Shown here one piece after another: positions 1 through 12,425 of a stretch of 64,000 bases of DNA. The stretch lies in the NCBI GenBank assembly GCA_963402885.1, contig OY727098.1, positions 22,926,717 to 22,990,716 on the forward strand. The letters are read 5' to 3'. Source of the stretch: Antedon bifida. Its lineage: Eukaryota; Echinodermata; Crinoidea; Comatulida; Antedonidae. Made by a program: the position numbers and the translations under genes. The notes under the pieces are model-generated. The model saw nothing but the letters and a program-made list of their open reading frames with translations. It was not told the origin of the DNA and ran no database searches. The stretch's first letter is position 1, and every line of letters starts with the position of its first letter.

Positions 1-386
1 TCTATAGTATTTGTATTGTATGTAAACAAGCCTCCTGCCTAGACACCTTACCTTGCGAAGAATAATATACAGATAATTACTAATTAATGATTCCTTGGCA
101 ATAAAATATTCACTTAGGCCTAGGTCGTTTAAATTAACAGAAGAATTTCCATCAATAAGCCTATTAATAATAATATTATAATCAGGTAGGCCGAATAAAC
201 AATTCATCGTCTTCTCTTCGAGAAGCCGAATCACCGGATGTTCAGCGCGTACTAGTTACTAGGTTACTACCGTGAGTATTGACCAATCACAAACGGTGTT
301 TCATCACATTTAGGGAGGACTAATAACAAATGAGGGCGCTATGTATGCATAGTTTAAATAGTTTAGATGAATAATTTCTTGAAGCA

Positions 387-460
387 ACTTCCGTGGCGCA
401 ACGGCGGAAGCGTTGTCTTGCGATGGAGTGACAATTCCCACCCGAGTTCAAATCCAGTAG
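387..460 (+). repeat. tRNA-like segment (A box and B box), possible SINE head
   Basis: The A-box-like word TGGCGCAACGG lies at 394-404, and a very good B box, AGTTCAAATCC, at 445-455. The order and spacing resemble an internal RNA polymerase III promoter. The A-box side resembles tRNA-Arg. I cannot fold a full cloverleaf, because the acceptor and T stems do not pair, so this is not called a working tRNA. A tRNA-derived SINE head is the likeliest reading. A solitary chance match is the alternative. Confidence 0.4.
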
Positions 461-494
461 ATGACTTTTGTTTATTTATCGGCGACTGTGTACA

Positions 495-599
495 CAGTCA
501 ATATCATCGAACTCGAGAATGTATAGGATTAATGACAGGGGACACGATAATTACGCGAAAATTACTCAGTCAATATCATCGTTCTCGAGGATATATACG
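495..599. repeat. Two-unit tandem repeat, 72 bp period
   Basis: A word beginning CAGTCAATATCATCG at 495 recurs at 567, followed in both copies by a similar CTCGAG-containing stretch of about 18 bases. The rest of 1-727 holds the tRNA-like segment and no gene that I can see. Confidence 0.5.
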
Positions 600-2423
600 A
601 TTTACGATCCTCGAAGCGACAGTCATGTGACGCAGTTTCAACCAATCACGTTCACGTATTTACATAGGCTATGTAATATAATAAGATAATGCATTGAGTT
701 TCTACTGATTAATCTCTAGCTACCTTATAGTCCAAGAGCATTAGGGTTTGACCCGGAAATTTCTGGTAACAAGCTAATTTTTTCAGGAAAGGTCGAGAAC
801 TATGATTGGAACATCATACTAAAAGTCCTGAAAAATCCTCCTTGTGCTCTCCGAGAAATCCAAGATGGCGTCAAAAATGGCTGCCATTTTAAATTGGTCT
901 ATAACTTTGTAACCGCTTGTCGTAGAGTATCGATTTTGGTGTCAAATAGTTCACAATATATACATTCCTATTTGCTCTAACAGAAAATGTTGTCAAAAAA
1001 TGGCCGCTACTACAGTTTCTGGCAGTTTGACCTTTGACCTGGTCTTATCATATCTCGGTAATGGCTTGTCATAGAGAATTCAGATTAGGCCCAAATTGTT
1101 CAGAACATGCATATTTTTATTTGGTGTAATGAAATGTTTTATCCCAAAATGACCGAAAGTGAGGTTATTGACCTCTTATTGACCTATTCATATATCTTTA
1201 CCGTATCTCAAGAAATATTTGTCGTAGAGCATTACTTTTGGTGTCATATTGTTTGGAACATATACATTTCTATTTAGTCTAATACAACAGTTTGCCCTCA
1301 AATGCTTGGAAGTAAGTTAATTTATTGAAAACTTAAAAAATCAAAGAGCTACATAGGCAGAGGATATGAATACTGTAGAAAAAATCTAAATCAAAGTTTT
1401 AACTCTGCCTTAAAACATGTTTTGGGCATAGCACATCATCAGGTAAAGTTACAAAAAGAAAATATCAAGTCAATAACTTACAAAGAATAACTGTCATTGG
1501 CTAATCAAAGTTGGTTAAGTAAACAAAAAAATGGGTTATTCCGCAACATTTTATTGGGTAGTTGAAGAGGTGTTTTGTTATTTTTAACAATAACCTTGAG
1601 GGTAAATTTTACTGTAATAAGGGTATGAACTATACAAGAAAAAACCAAAATAATCATTTATTTAACTTCGATAGAACAAAGAATATCATGGGACACGTTA
1701 ATTGAAATTCTCATACTAGTTATGGTTGAAAAGTTATTGCTACAAAATGTCACCTATATGTAGATGTCATAGAATACATTTTAAATGCGTTATTCGTCTG
1801 TAACTCGCATTACAGTACATACGCGAATTAGTGCTTTTGTTGAAATCACGTCGTTATTTTTATTATTTATTATAGAAATTATGATAATTATTTTTGTTCA
1901 GAAAAGTAGAAATTTTATGTAATTTAGGAAATTTATAGACTTTATGATATTGTGAGTGTGAGAATGAAATGTTCAGGTCATATACATTTCGCATGGAAAT
2001 GCTCAATTGGCAGGGAACACTATGTACATGGCATATATTATACTCCGGATTGTCAAAAACTTAATGTTAAAGACCATTTTATTTGTAAAAATAATGCATT
2101 TTGAAACATGAAACCAGGTCATTCCTTGTTTTAAAAGAGAATGCACTATTGAATGTTCTCTAACGTCATAACGTCATAACTTTTGGGCAAACATGCAACA
2201 ACACCCATACAGATGAACATGATGATAATGATGTGAAAGAAGCAACAAACACCAAGATGTTGAAGATGCAACATCAGATGATGAATGACTGTAACAGAAT
2301 GCTGCTGATCAATGTTCAAGTGATTTAAAGACCCTTATTTTGCATATTTTCAATATTTAATAAATCATATATAGGGCATATGGCGATACTTTTTTCATCT
2401 TTAAACTAGTTAAATATGTAACT

Positions 2424-2496
2424 GGGGGACTAGCTCAAATGGTAGAGCTCTCACTTAGCATGTGAGAGGTACCGGTATCATTGCCCGGGTATTCCA
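2424..2496 (+). pseudogene. tRNA-Ala(AGC)-like sequence, degenerate
   Basis: This 73-base stretch has a good A box (TAGCTCAAATGG), a D arm closing on GAGC, and a perfect five-base-pair anticodon stem around TTAGCAT, with anticodon AGC. The acceptor stem has one mismatch and two G-T pairs. The T loop is ATCATTG instead of the usual TTCGAAT type, so the B box is poor. It sits in the loop of the fold-back element. It is probably a tRNA-derived repeat head or a decayed tRNA, not a working gene. Confidence 0.55.
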
Positions 2497-2724
2497 ATCT
2501 ATTTTTCATAGATTTCAGCAAGGACCAAATAAAATCTGAATCTGGAAAAGAAAGTCTATGCATGCCGAGTAAAGAGCGTTTGACGTGAAATACCTAGGGT
2601 ATATTCTCTTTTTATCATAAATAAGCCATACAACGAACATTTAAAGCAAGGAATGTTTCAAAATGCATTATTTTTACAAAGTCAACAAGGCCATATACAT
2701 GGCTGCAGTCGCGTGCGTAAATTT

Positions 2725-3165
2725 GAGTTATTGTTTACTGACCGACCGACCGACCGACCAACTGTCCGAAATTGCTGAAAATGTTTAAAAATGTTCACAT
2801 TTTTAAAAACATTTCTTCCAAGTATTAAATAATATCCAGTTTCAAAATAACGACAAAATATGAATATGAGTTAGTGTTTACCAACTGACCGAATAACCGA
2901 AATTGCTGAAAATGTAAAAAAATTTGTAAAAACATTTATATTTGCCTCCAAGTATTAATATCCAGTGTCAAAATAACGAGAAAATATGAATGTGAGTTAG
3001 TGTTTACCGACTGACCAACCGACCGAAATTGCTGAAAAGGTTAAAAAATGTTGAATAATGTTTAAAAACATTTATATTTGCCTACAAGTATTAATATCCA
3101 GTGTCAAAATAACGACAAAATATGAGTGATATGAGTTAGTGTTTACCGACCGACATAGTGAGCAA
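2725..3165. repeat. Tandem array of about 118 bp units, CCGA-rich
   Basis: A unit containing CCGAAATTGCTGAAAATG, an ACATTT-rich stretch, CAGTGTCAAAATAACGA and GAGTTAGTGTTTACC recurs three to four times. A (CCGA)n run starts the array near 2740. The block lies inside the loop of the fold-back element. The flanking words (CATGGCTGCAGTCGCGTGCG on the left, CGACATAGTGAGC on the right) recur at 58424-58545. Confidence 0.75.
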
Positions 3166-4286
3166 TAGAGTCGCGTTTGCACGCAACTCAAAATTGCATA
3201 TAAATGGTCGGATATGTGCTGTGTACATAGGTATTTGCCAATTGTCTTTTGTTTACTTAACCAACTTTGATTAGCTACTGACAGTTATTCTTTGTAATTT
3301 ATTGACTTTATATTTTCTTTTTGTAACAATTCACTTTACCTGATGATGTGCTATGCCCAAAACATGTTTTAAGGCAGAGTTAAAACTTTGATTTAGATTT
3401 TTTCTACAGTATTCATATCCTCTGCCTATGTAGCTCTTTGATTTTTTAAGTTTTCAATAAATTAACTTACTTCCGAGCATTTGAGGGCAAACTGTTGTAT
3501 TAGACTAAATAGAAATGTATATGTTCCAAACAATATGACACCAAAAGTAATGCTCTACGACAAATATTTCTTGAGATACGGTAAAGAGATATGAATAGAT
3601 CAATAAGAGGTCAATAACCTCACTTCTGGTCATTTTGGGATAAAACATTTCATTACACCAAATAAAAATATGCATGTTCTGAACAATTTGGGCCTAATCT
3701 GAATTCTCTATGACAAGCCATTACCGAGATATGATAAGACCAGGTCAAAGGTCAAACTGCCAGAAACTGTAGTAGTGGCCATTTTTTGACAAAACTTTCT
3801 GTTAGAGCAAATAGGAATGTATATATTGTGAACTATTTGACACCAAAATCGATACTCTACGACAAGCGGTTACAAAGTTATAGACCAATTTAAAATGGCA
3901 GCCATTTTTGACGCCATCTTGGATTTCTCGGAGAGCACAAGGAGGATTTTTCAGGACTTTTAGTATGATGTTCCAATCATAGTTCTCGACCTTTCCTGAA
4001 AAAATTAGCTTGTTACCAGAAATTTCCGGGTCTGCCTATACTTATGAACTAATGCTCTTGGACTATTAGAAACACATTTGAATACAAATGTAATAACAAG
4101 AAAGAAAAAAATGAAATGAAAGTAGTAGATAATGAGAATTGAAGATAAAGAAGTATTATAATGATTTTAACTCATTCTGATTGGATGTTGAGTAAAAGTT
4201 ATAACGACGATAGGATGTGGAAATATTGTGAAAAATGGCGTTAAAACATAATCAAAATAATGGAAAAGTAAAAGAAGTACACGTAC

Positions 4287-7200
4287 ATTCAACGTTGTTA
4301 TGAAACCATGTTGAAGCAAAATTTCCAGAAGTTCCAGTAGGCATCTTACAATATAAAATAGCACTTTCACCTGTTGGCACTGTGATTTTCATAGGAGGAC
4401 AACTTGAGTCCTGGCAATCTTTGGAGAAAACTATAGTGAAATTAAAAAATATGATATTAAAGATTAAGATAATTCTAAAAGTAAAATAAGCTTACAAAAT
4501 GGGGAGGTAGGCCTACTGTTGTACAAAAAAGTAATAGTTATTGACTTTTTTAATTCCCAATGTATTGCTATCGTGCATTATATTTGATTATTTTCAATTT
4601 TGATATTTTAAAATTTCAAAAAGTAAGCATAGATTTGATACTAAAACAAATTTGATGATTTGTAAACCGACCTTTTAGAGTGGTCTCCAACGGTGTAGCT
4701 AAACTTGTATTTGGCATTTCTGCACAAGAAAGGAATGCACACAATGAATTATAAATGGGCTATGTCACCATAGTTCTGAATGGTAGTAGGTACAATTCAT
4801 GAATGCAGAGATACCAAACATAGAAACTTGAAACAACTGTGAAAAGGGATTGTATGCTCTTTAGGCTGTGTGGTCTCTTGATACTTAACCGTGAAAATCG
4901 TTGGTGCATAATCTAGCCTAGACTCCGTATAGTATTTATATGAAATCTAATTTACAGAGTTTGATACCTGTTGATGTTCTAATCGTGGATTCATAGAGCT
5001 CTAATCTGGAATTGATCTTCTCTTGTTTATACGCTTCTAATTGTTCGGTCAGCTCGAGACATCGTGTTTTTAGTGCTTTGTCATCTCCATCAGTGGCTAC
5101 AGCTGCTTTAGAACATTTATCACTAACAGTGTACGAATTTGAACCCTGAGTTAGTTCTGTCAGAGCAATAGCTTCTACTGCTAAAATATAAAACAATAAA
5201 CAATATTCAAGTAATGATACGGATTTCGATTCGATTTTGCTAAAATTAATTTCATGGCGACATATTATGTCTCAATCCGTGACGTATAACCGGTATTCCC
5301 TGATCTTTACAGATTTTAATTGACTTGAAATTGATCATCTATTTTTTAGTTTATTGATACTAATTCAAATCAAGAAAATTGGGGTTTCTTTGTTCGCCAA
5401 ATTTGTGTTCCTTAAGTTTGTTAAATTTAGTGAAGTTGAAATAATAACTCTGAAAAGCCTTGAAAAACAAAATAATTTATATACATCATAAAGAAATGGG
5501 CTTATGACTCTTTAATGTCGTTATGGCAGATCTAAACTTGTGTTTAATATTGTCGATCAGCACGTCAATACCGGCTCTGATTAGTTCCCGATCATTAACT
5601 ATGCTCCTCAAAGTCGAACTAAGCGTCAACCAACAAGTAAATTGAGAATATAAAAAAAGTAAGCGTATCCGTGACGTAGTGATTGCAATGAGTATCCAAC
5701 TGACTGAAACCGTCAAGTGTCAATCATTTCTTCTTTCTATGTTGACATTTTTCACAATTTGTTAAGACCAAAACCGGAATATAATAATAGTAATAGGACT
5801 ACTTGAAATCTTTATGGGTTTTTTGGTATTCGTTAATAGTGGCCATTGCTTAAAGATGTATTGTCCCAACACAAAAAAATGAAGGTCAAAATATTCTAAA
5901 TTTGAATTGGCCATATCAAAGTAATATTAAAGTTACTTACTTTAAGTCGAAAATTCGAGCCAAAAACAACAAGTTTACGTAATTAACAGGTAAATTAATT
6001 TGATTACATTTCGTCTGGAAAATCGTCGCGAGTGAAAGTAAACAAAGATTTCAAACCACGAGTATGCATTATGCATGATGCTAATTAGGATTGTTTACAA
6101 CTCGTCACAGTTGAGAAGGTGTTCTCACACAGATCGCGAGGAAGTTTTATGATTATGTATACAGAGTAGCCAAACAAGCGCGTTGCATTATGAGATATGT
6201 TTTGATTGAAAACTTTGACTGGAAGTCAAAGTAATTTTTTAAACAAAAAAACGTCTGTGTTTCAGTTAAATGATTTTTTTTTCGACTAATTTTTGGTGAA
6301 AGTTAATAACTATTATGATACTTCAAAATGACCCACTTTTAATAATAAATCTTTTATTTTTCATTATTTTGGAATTAGTCAAAGGGACAATACATCTTTA
6401 AAGTTGATTTTAATACTTATTTTGACCACCATCATCCTCATAACATTTATAAATATATATAGATTTACTAAGATATTGTATTTAATGTGGGAAAACAGTA
6501 ATTAACAATCAAAATAACAAAGAAAGAATATAGTTATGTTAAGCAGCAGCAAGGTAAAAATAGTTAATTCATTCTTGAAGTTTTCCGTCTTCCGACACGT
6601 TTTCCACGGTTTGTTTCGGGCAGGATGGTGAAAATAAATGAACGTTAGGCTACATCTGTATGTATAATAATTTATAGGCCTATATCTTGTTAATTATTTC
6701 TTAATCGATCATCGATTGCCCTTCACAATAATTTTCTATTGATATTTTCTATTTAAGTCTTAGTGCCTTTAAAACCTGTTTAACACATTCACTCAATTTT
6801 TAACCATCAGTTGTCATTTGCTAGTTGCCCTTTCTTTTTTAATACCGAGCGTTCGTTTAAACTTATTTTTTAAAGTTTTTAAATTAACGTAACCAATTTT
6901 TGTCTTGCTGCCTGTTGTTTTCGTCTTGTTGTTGTTTCAGTGTTTTTAAAATTTATATTTATATTGTGTCTTTAGGACATCCTGTTATTGGCCTTTGGCT
7001 GTTGGATGTAAATGTGAAATAAAATAAAATAAAATAAAATAAAATATTAATAAATGGAGGGAATAAAAGGGCTATCACAGCTCACATACATAATACCACC
7101 ATTGAAAGACGAGTTAGTGGTAAAGTATACTGTTATACAAGTTTGTCTTTTTTAATTTAAACATTATATACAAGAAGAAACGACATATCTGCTTCGTCCT

Positions 7201-10200
7201 TTGCCCATTCACGAAACATGTTATCGCCTTCAACCCCAGGTGTCTCTTTTGCGATGTTAATAACTATAATGGAGGAATTACAAAATAATAACCAAGCATA
7301 ATCATAGCTTAACATTAGGGCATATAGTTTTTTTTTCTTGTTGCTGCGAGACCATTAAAAAGGCAATATCGTTTTTCTAAATTATGTTATTCTGCCTAAA
7401 ATATGGTTTAATAAAAAATAAACATGGTCTTTATACGGTTTACCATATTCGATATACCGGATCTTTCGATTGGGATCCTGCTTTCTTCCTTATCATTTCA
7501 AAGTAATTATTCATATCTATATATTTTTGTGTCTTTTTATCCACCATTATCAATTATCTAAATCAAGTTATTGTAGGCCTACATACAAACAGGAAGTAAA
7601 TGAATGCTATATTGCTAGATTGGTTGGTTTATTGATTGATTGATTCCTACTCGAATCATGGAGCTATAGGCCTAGCTCCCTGCTCGAATCTTCCGAATTC
7701 TAGAGAATGTTCTGTCACGGTCCAGCAATGACTCGACCCGACAAAACATGCGTCCTGCGTCCTATGAGTCGTCGCAAATCGAAAGCTCTCTTATATAAAA
7801 GAGCAAAATACATCTTCATACTTTATGGAAAATTATACAAACATTAATTTGGTAGAGTTTAATCAATTCATCAGCATTTTTGTTATCAGTTAACAAGAAA
7901 TAAATTAACTAGGTGGTTTTCACTAATATGATTTGTACTTTCAGAGATTAAAAGTAATTTGTTATGAATATGACATCAAAATATTGATCGTAATTGGTAT
8001 GTACATAATTATGATACTGATTTGTTCTGCTTTTCATTTATCAACAATAGTAGGCCTATAATCAAAATCTGGAAATTGGTACGGTTCATTGTCATGAAAC
8101 AACGTACAATACAAACATAATTTAGTTTTAAATTTAATCCTAGATTGAGGTCATATATTTGTATTATTTTAGCTAAAAACACGGAGAAATAAGTTTCTTC
8201 ATGTAGGCCTATACGAATTACAAATAGTTTTTAGAGAATGTGAGTAGACAAAAGCAGAAATACTCTATCATTTTTCAATATGAATAAATGTGTGCATTAA
8301 GATTACGTTAGAAGTAATTATGGGTGACCGTCTTAATTTTTAATTAATTTTCAATAACTAATTGCGAAAGAATCACTGTTTTCACAACTACATTTCTAAA
8401 AATTTAATAAACTACAAACTTTAAGAGCGTTTAACAATCAAACATTGATGACCGTTTATCGATGCATGTACAGCGACCATCATTATATGGCGCTTGTAAA
8501 TCTGTGCAGGTCCCCTGCGTGACAGAAGTTTCAGAGTTGGATGCACATGAGTCAAGACATCATGTGATTAACCATACTAATTATGCATAACTAATAAGTG
8601 ATTTCATATGTCGGGGTTTTGTCCTGGCCTTCGGTAATTTTACGATTGATGTTGTCTGTAATTCCCAAGCAAGGAGAATAAACCTGCTATTTCTTCATGC
8701 ACTAAATAAAATAAAAATCTTAAGGATTTCGTTTAGGCCTGTAATATTGTTCATCAGCAAATCACTTTCGATCCTAAAAATTGTTTGGATGGGAAAAAGA
8801 TGTACGTGTGCAGTGGAGTATCTGGGATTTGTAGGAGGGCTGTGGAGGGATGTATATATTGATATATATATAAACACAACAGGCAAAGAACATTAATTCT
8901 AAACCGGCCGGTGATATATTACTATTATTATTATTATTATTTTATTTATATAGCGCTTTTCCAAATTGGTGTAAAATGATCAAAGCGCTTTACATCAGCA
9001 GACCCAACAATGAGTTACTTCTTAGGAAATAGATATACTGAAATTTAATTAATTAATTTGATATATATATATATATGTATTGGGTATAAACCTTCATATC
9101 ATGTTAAAATCAGAAGCAAATTTATTATTAATTATTATGAAGCAAACATATTCATGAAATGTGCACATGGTATCGTGACGTGAAGTGATTATTGTTCATA
9201 CATTATTCATTAACAATTTGCAGTTAATTGTTTAGGTCTACCTAAGGTGAAGTTACTCCAACAGTTAATTAAACTGCCATAAATGTTTATGTGTTTTGCT
9301 TTAAACTGCACTTGTAACTATGCTTAAAATATTAAGAAACATACAAAAATAATAGTTATTAATTTTCATTCATATCATTCATTTTCAATCATATGCACAA
9401 AAAAAGAATATGATGATGACACAAAATAAAGCCGACATGGTGGAAGGCAGCAATATTTTCGGCGAATAAATCACAATTTGCTTTCCAGGAAATATTACAA
9501 CGAACTATAATAATTACCTTTTACCTTGAACAGACCGCTTAGGCAGTAATGTTAAAGATTCAATTTCTTTGCAATAAACTAGTTTGGTTAGTAAATTAAA
9601 TTGATAGCGAAGGCGGTCAAACAAGCACCATAAGGACATTCTATATCAAGGTAAAGTCTTTGAATTAATTAACTCTGTAATCGAAATAAATGCTTATTTA
9701 TGGATGGATACAACTTATTAATGTTTAAAAAAGGTTAATCGACAGTGCGTTCAGATAATTCAGACATAGATTAATAATTGTTTTAAGTAAGACCTTTTTA
9801 ATATTGTAATTATTGCTTTCATTTTGTGAAGTCAGTATGCCGTCGCTTATATAGAGCGACTTTTCACCTAACCATCATATTGTGTGATATAATATAGCTG
9901 TTGTTATTATTATTATTGTCATTATATCAAAATAGTACGGTATAGGCTATGTTGTGTTTAGTTGTTGTTTTTGGCAGACAGTTTTTTTCCATTGAATTAT
10001 GGTGCCTGTTATACAAAATAAACCAACAATTGTTATTAAAAATTGTATTTAGAATATTTTGCTATAAATTGTAAATATTTTCTTCCACAATAGTGTATTT
10101 AAATTTACATAAATATTCCAAATCGATATGTAGAACGCTGTTGAAATTAAAAAGCAACCGGATAAAAGATCAAATTCTTCTGAATTTTTTATGAAACAAA

Positions 10201-10892
10201 TCTGCAATAATGAACTACAAAAACTTCATATGATAATTAATGTAATCTTTTGTTTATATAAAAAGTGTACCAAAAATGTATTATCGAATGAAAATTCTAA
10301 AATCCGTATTATGTATAGCTAAATATCTAAGTCTAACCAAAGGTCTATGCGATCATTCATCAAAGATTTTTTTAAATCTTAAAACTGTAAAGTTTCAGTA
10401 ACCTAATTGTTAATACTGTAACTCTTATGAAAAGGTACGTACTGAACGACAAATACTCAGCTTAAATAAATAATGTACCGGGATATTGTGTGTATTGTTT
10501 TCGGAAAATCGCTTTTTAAAAATTCAAAAATATGAAAACTATTTAGATCTATCAATAACATGACTTAAACTTCAGTATCAATGTGTACTAAAACAATCAA
10601 AATATCGTGCATGCAAACTAAATGGATCGGGAACGTTTTTGCAAATGCGATATTGTCAACTAACTGCTGTAAGGTTAGACAGTTGAAAGATAAATATAAA
10701 CAAACAGACAAGCACCGATTGATACAAATTTACTTCATAAACTAAAATTATATCCTAACTATATTAGCTGTACTTTTATATTTTTTGCGTAAACAATAAT
10801 GTATTTAGACAAATTAAAATAATATAGTACTTACCGATGCTGGTCAATAGGACTGTTAACTTAAGTCGACAGTAATTCGTCATCTTATTCAT
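4287..10892 (-). CDS. Signal peptide, helical segment and Ig-like domain protein, 5' part only
   Basis: Three coding exons on the minus strand join in one frame with phase-1 introns: 10835-10892, 4968-5180 and 4287-4418. Exon 1 starts at the ATG at 10890-10892 and gives a short hydrophobic leader (LKLTVLLTSI), read as a signal peptide. Exon 2 (71 residues) is charged and helical, with ELTEQLEAYKQEK suggesting a coiled coil. Exon 3 (44 residues) has the pattern of the first half of an Ig-like domain: VPTGESAILYC, then ASTWFHNN. It ends at a GTACGT donor, so at least one more exon must follow; none is visible before position 1. The fold-back element at 728-4065 lies within the presumed next intron. 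The first intron, about 5.65 kb, is full of repeats. It is likely a secreted or membrane Ig-type protein; no family member is recognised. Confidence 0.6.
5854..6397. mobile_element. MITE family A, copy 1 (TTAA target)
   Basis: Inverted ends AGATGTATTGTCCC and GGGACAATACATCT are flanked by TTAA on both sides (5850-5853 and 6398-6401). The 544 bp body has no coding frame. TTAA duplications are typical of piggyBac-type transposition. It lies in the first intron of the minus-strand Ig-like gene. Confidence 0.75.
6880..7046 (+). repeat. LINE-like 3' tail with (AAATA)n
   Basis: A T/G-rich stretch ends in GGCTGTTGGATGTAAATGTG followed by about five AAATA units (about 7018-7046). This layout is usual for the 3' end of a non-LTR retrotransposon. 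No reverse transcriptase frame is attached. A plain microsatellite is the alternative. Confidence 0.4.
8923..8996. repeat. (ATT)n plus AGCGCTTT hairpin repeat
   Basis: An ATT run leads into TTTATATAGCGCTTTTCC, and CAAAGCGCTTTACATC follows about 20 bases later, so the two halves can form a hairpin. The same layout is seen at 50339-50411. Repeats of this shape are common in aquatic animal genomes. Confidence 0.55.
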
Positions 10893-12425
10893 CTTGTCAA
10901 CTACAGTCTTTCAATTATTATGATCTGATTATAAGCTCTGGTCAGTGATAACTAATAAGCGTACGTACATCTATTCATCCAATAAAAATCTTTAACACAT
11001 GACGCGAATGTGATGTTGGCACGCGGGAAAAAGAGCAGACTATGATTCAAAATGCAAACCGCAGGCGATCACTGATCTGGGTTATTATACGAATCTTATT
11101 ATAATGTAACAAGCATTATGAAAAACAGTAAACTGGTCTATGGTGTGCTGCGTTTATCTATACTCTCTATATGATTAGTGTTCATGTCTACTATTCAAGG
11201 TTTTGTCAATTTTATACAAAGTAACTGACGACAGCATTAGTTAATGAGCTACATCGGGAAATTTAATCAACTTTGATACCAGATCGAGTAAATTAATATC
11301 ATCATATTGCAATTTGTATTTGAATTTTCTCGAAATTAAAGAAAATACAGTAGGCATATACCCTTACCAAAGTAATATTTAATTCTCTTTTGAGTTGGGA
11401 GAAAAACCCATCAGATTAATAATGAGGATACAATCGTTTTGACAGCGTGTGTGTGTGTTTTAATTTGTCGGTAATGGTAGTAAGTTGATTTGTTTAATGG
11501 ACCACGTGTCTTCAAGCTCATTCTCAAGATAATGGAATCTTCCTTAAAACTTAACTCAGTGACAGTTAATTGTCAGTGCATACAGTGCCGCAAATGATGT
11601 CATATTGGTTCGCTATTAACACATTTTCGTTGTACACGTTTACTATGATAAAGTGGATCCAGGATTATGAAATATCCTAAACCTATTGGTTGCATTGTCG
11701 TTTGCGTCATACATTATATAACACCAGGAATGCGCGAATTATAGACACAATATGACATAAGCGCAACGCAAGCGAGTTGACCAATGAAAAGAGAGTTCTT
11801 GTGATTGGTTGCGCTTCTTACGTCCTTGTATTGCGTACTAGTAGGAACCAAGCTTACACGTTATGTTATTGATTAATATTAATAAAAACTTTTAAAAATT
11901 ACAATACCAAAATATGTCACAACACAGAAAAAAATGTTTTATTATTTAATTTTGTTGAAAACATGAGATTTATTTTTCAATTTAAAAGTACAGCAGCCTA
12001 CAAAATTTTACATAATGCATGTTATTTTTATTTTAAATACACTAAATAAAAATATTAAAAAAATTGTTACAGTTGTATGCCACACAGCATCTTTATTCAT
12101 TTTAGTTTGTATTTGACCTTTTCTAAGGTCACTTGTCTCAAATAACTGAATTAAAAACTGTCAACTATAGCTATTCTGTAATAATATGTCTACCGCCACC
12201 TATAAAGAGTACAATAAAGAGTATCTACACTAAAATTGTTCATCGTCGTCAGCATTATTATTATAATGTTTTCCAAATATTTTGATTTAGTCGCACCATT
12301 TTTATAGCTTATACAAGTCAATAACTGGGTCAATAAGCACCTCTGGTTGTATAAAACAATCTAGTCCGAAAATTGATGTTTACTCGTTAACCAACAACTT
12401 ATTAATCGCAAACGTTTTTTCCTGG
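10893..12425. other. Intergenic stretch with one small repeat
   Basis: This is the gap between the 5' end of the minus-strand Ig-like gene and the stop codon of PSMG3. It should hold the promoter of the former and the 3' UTR of the latter. A minus-strand AATAAA (plus TTTATT at 12092-12097) is the only polyadenylation candidate noted for PSMG3, and it is weak. Apart from the inverted-repeat relic at about 11755-11855, I see no gene. Confidence 0.5.
11755..11855. mobile_element. MITE family C, diverged copy
   Basis: The right end, CTAGTAGGAACCAAGCTTA, and the inner word GTGATTGGTTG match the right half of the clean copy at 44072-44187. The left inverted end is not preserved. Confidence 0.45.

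Larger units (their letters stand above)
728..4065. mobile_element. Fold-back DNA element with about 0.8 kb inverted arms
   Basis: The left arm (728 to about 1530) is repeated in inverse orientation at about 3240-4065 with very few differences. The ends read TAGTCCAAGAG and CTCTTGGACTA. The element is bounded by TTA at 725-727 and TTA at 4066-4068, a possible 3 bp target duplication. The middle, about 1.7 kb, has no transposase-like reading frame, so the element must be non-autonomous. It contains a tRNA-Ala-like sequence, a second nested pair of inverted repeats (about 2078-2130 and 2638-2681) and a tandem array. A 3 bp TTA duplication would suit the PIF/Harbinger superfamily, but no coding part supports that. 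The near identity of the arms suggests a recent insertion or ongoing arm conversion. Confidence 0.85.

Noticed and set aside
387-460. Functional tRNA-Arg gene
   Set aside because: The A and B boxes are good, but the acceptor and T stems do not pair.
5486-5716. 76-residue minus-strand frame in the first intron of the Ig-like gene
   Set aside because: The flanking exons join in phase without it, and it shows no domain.
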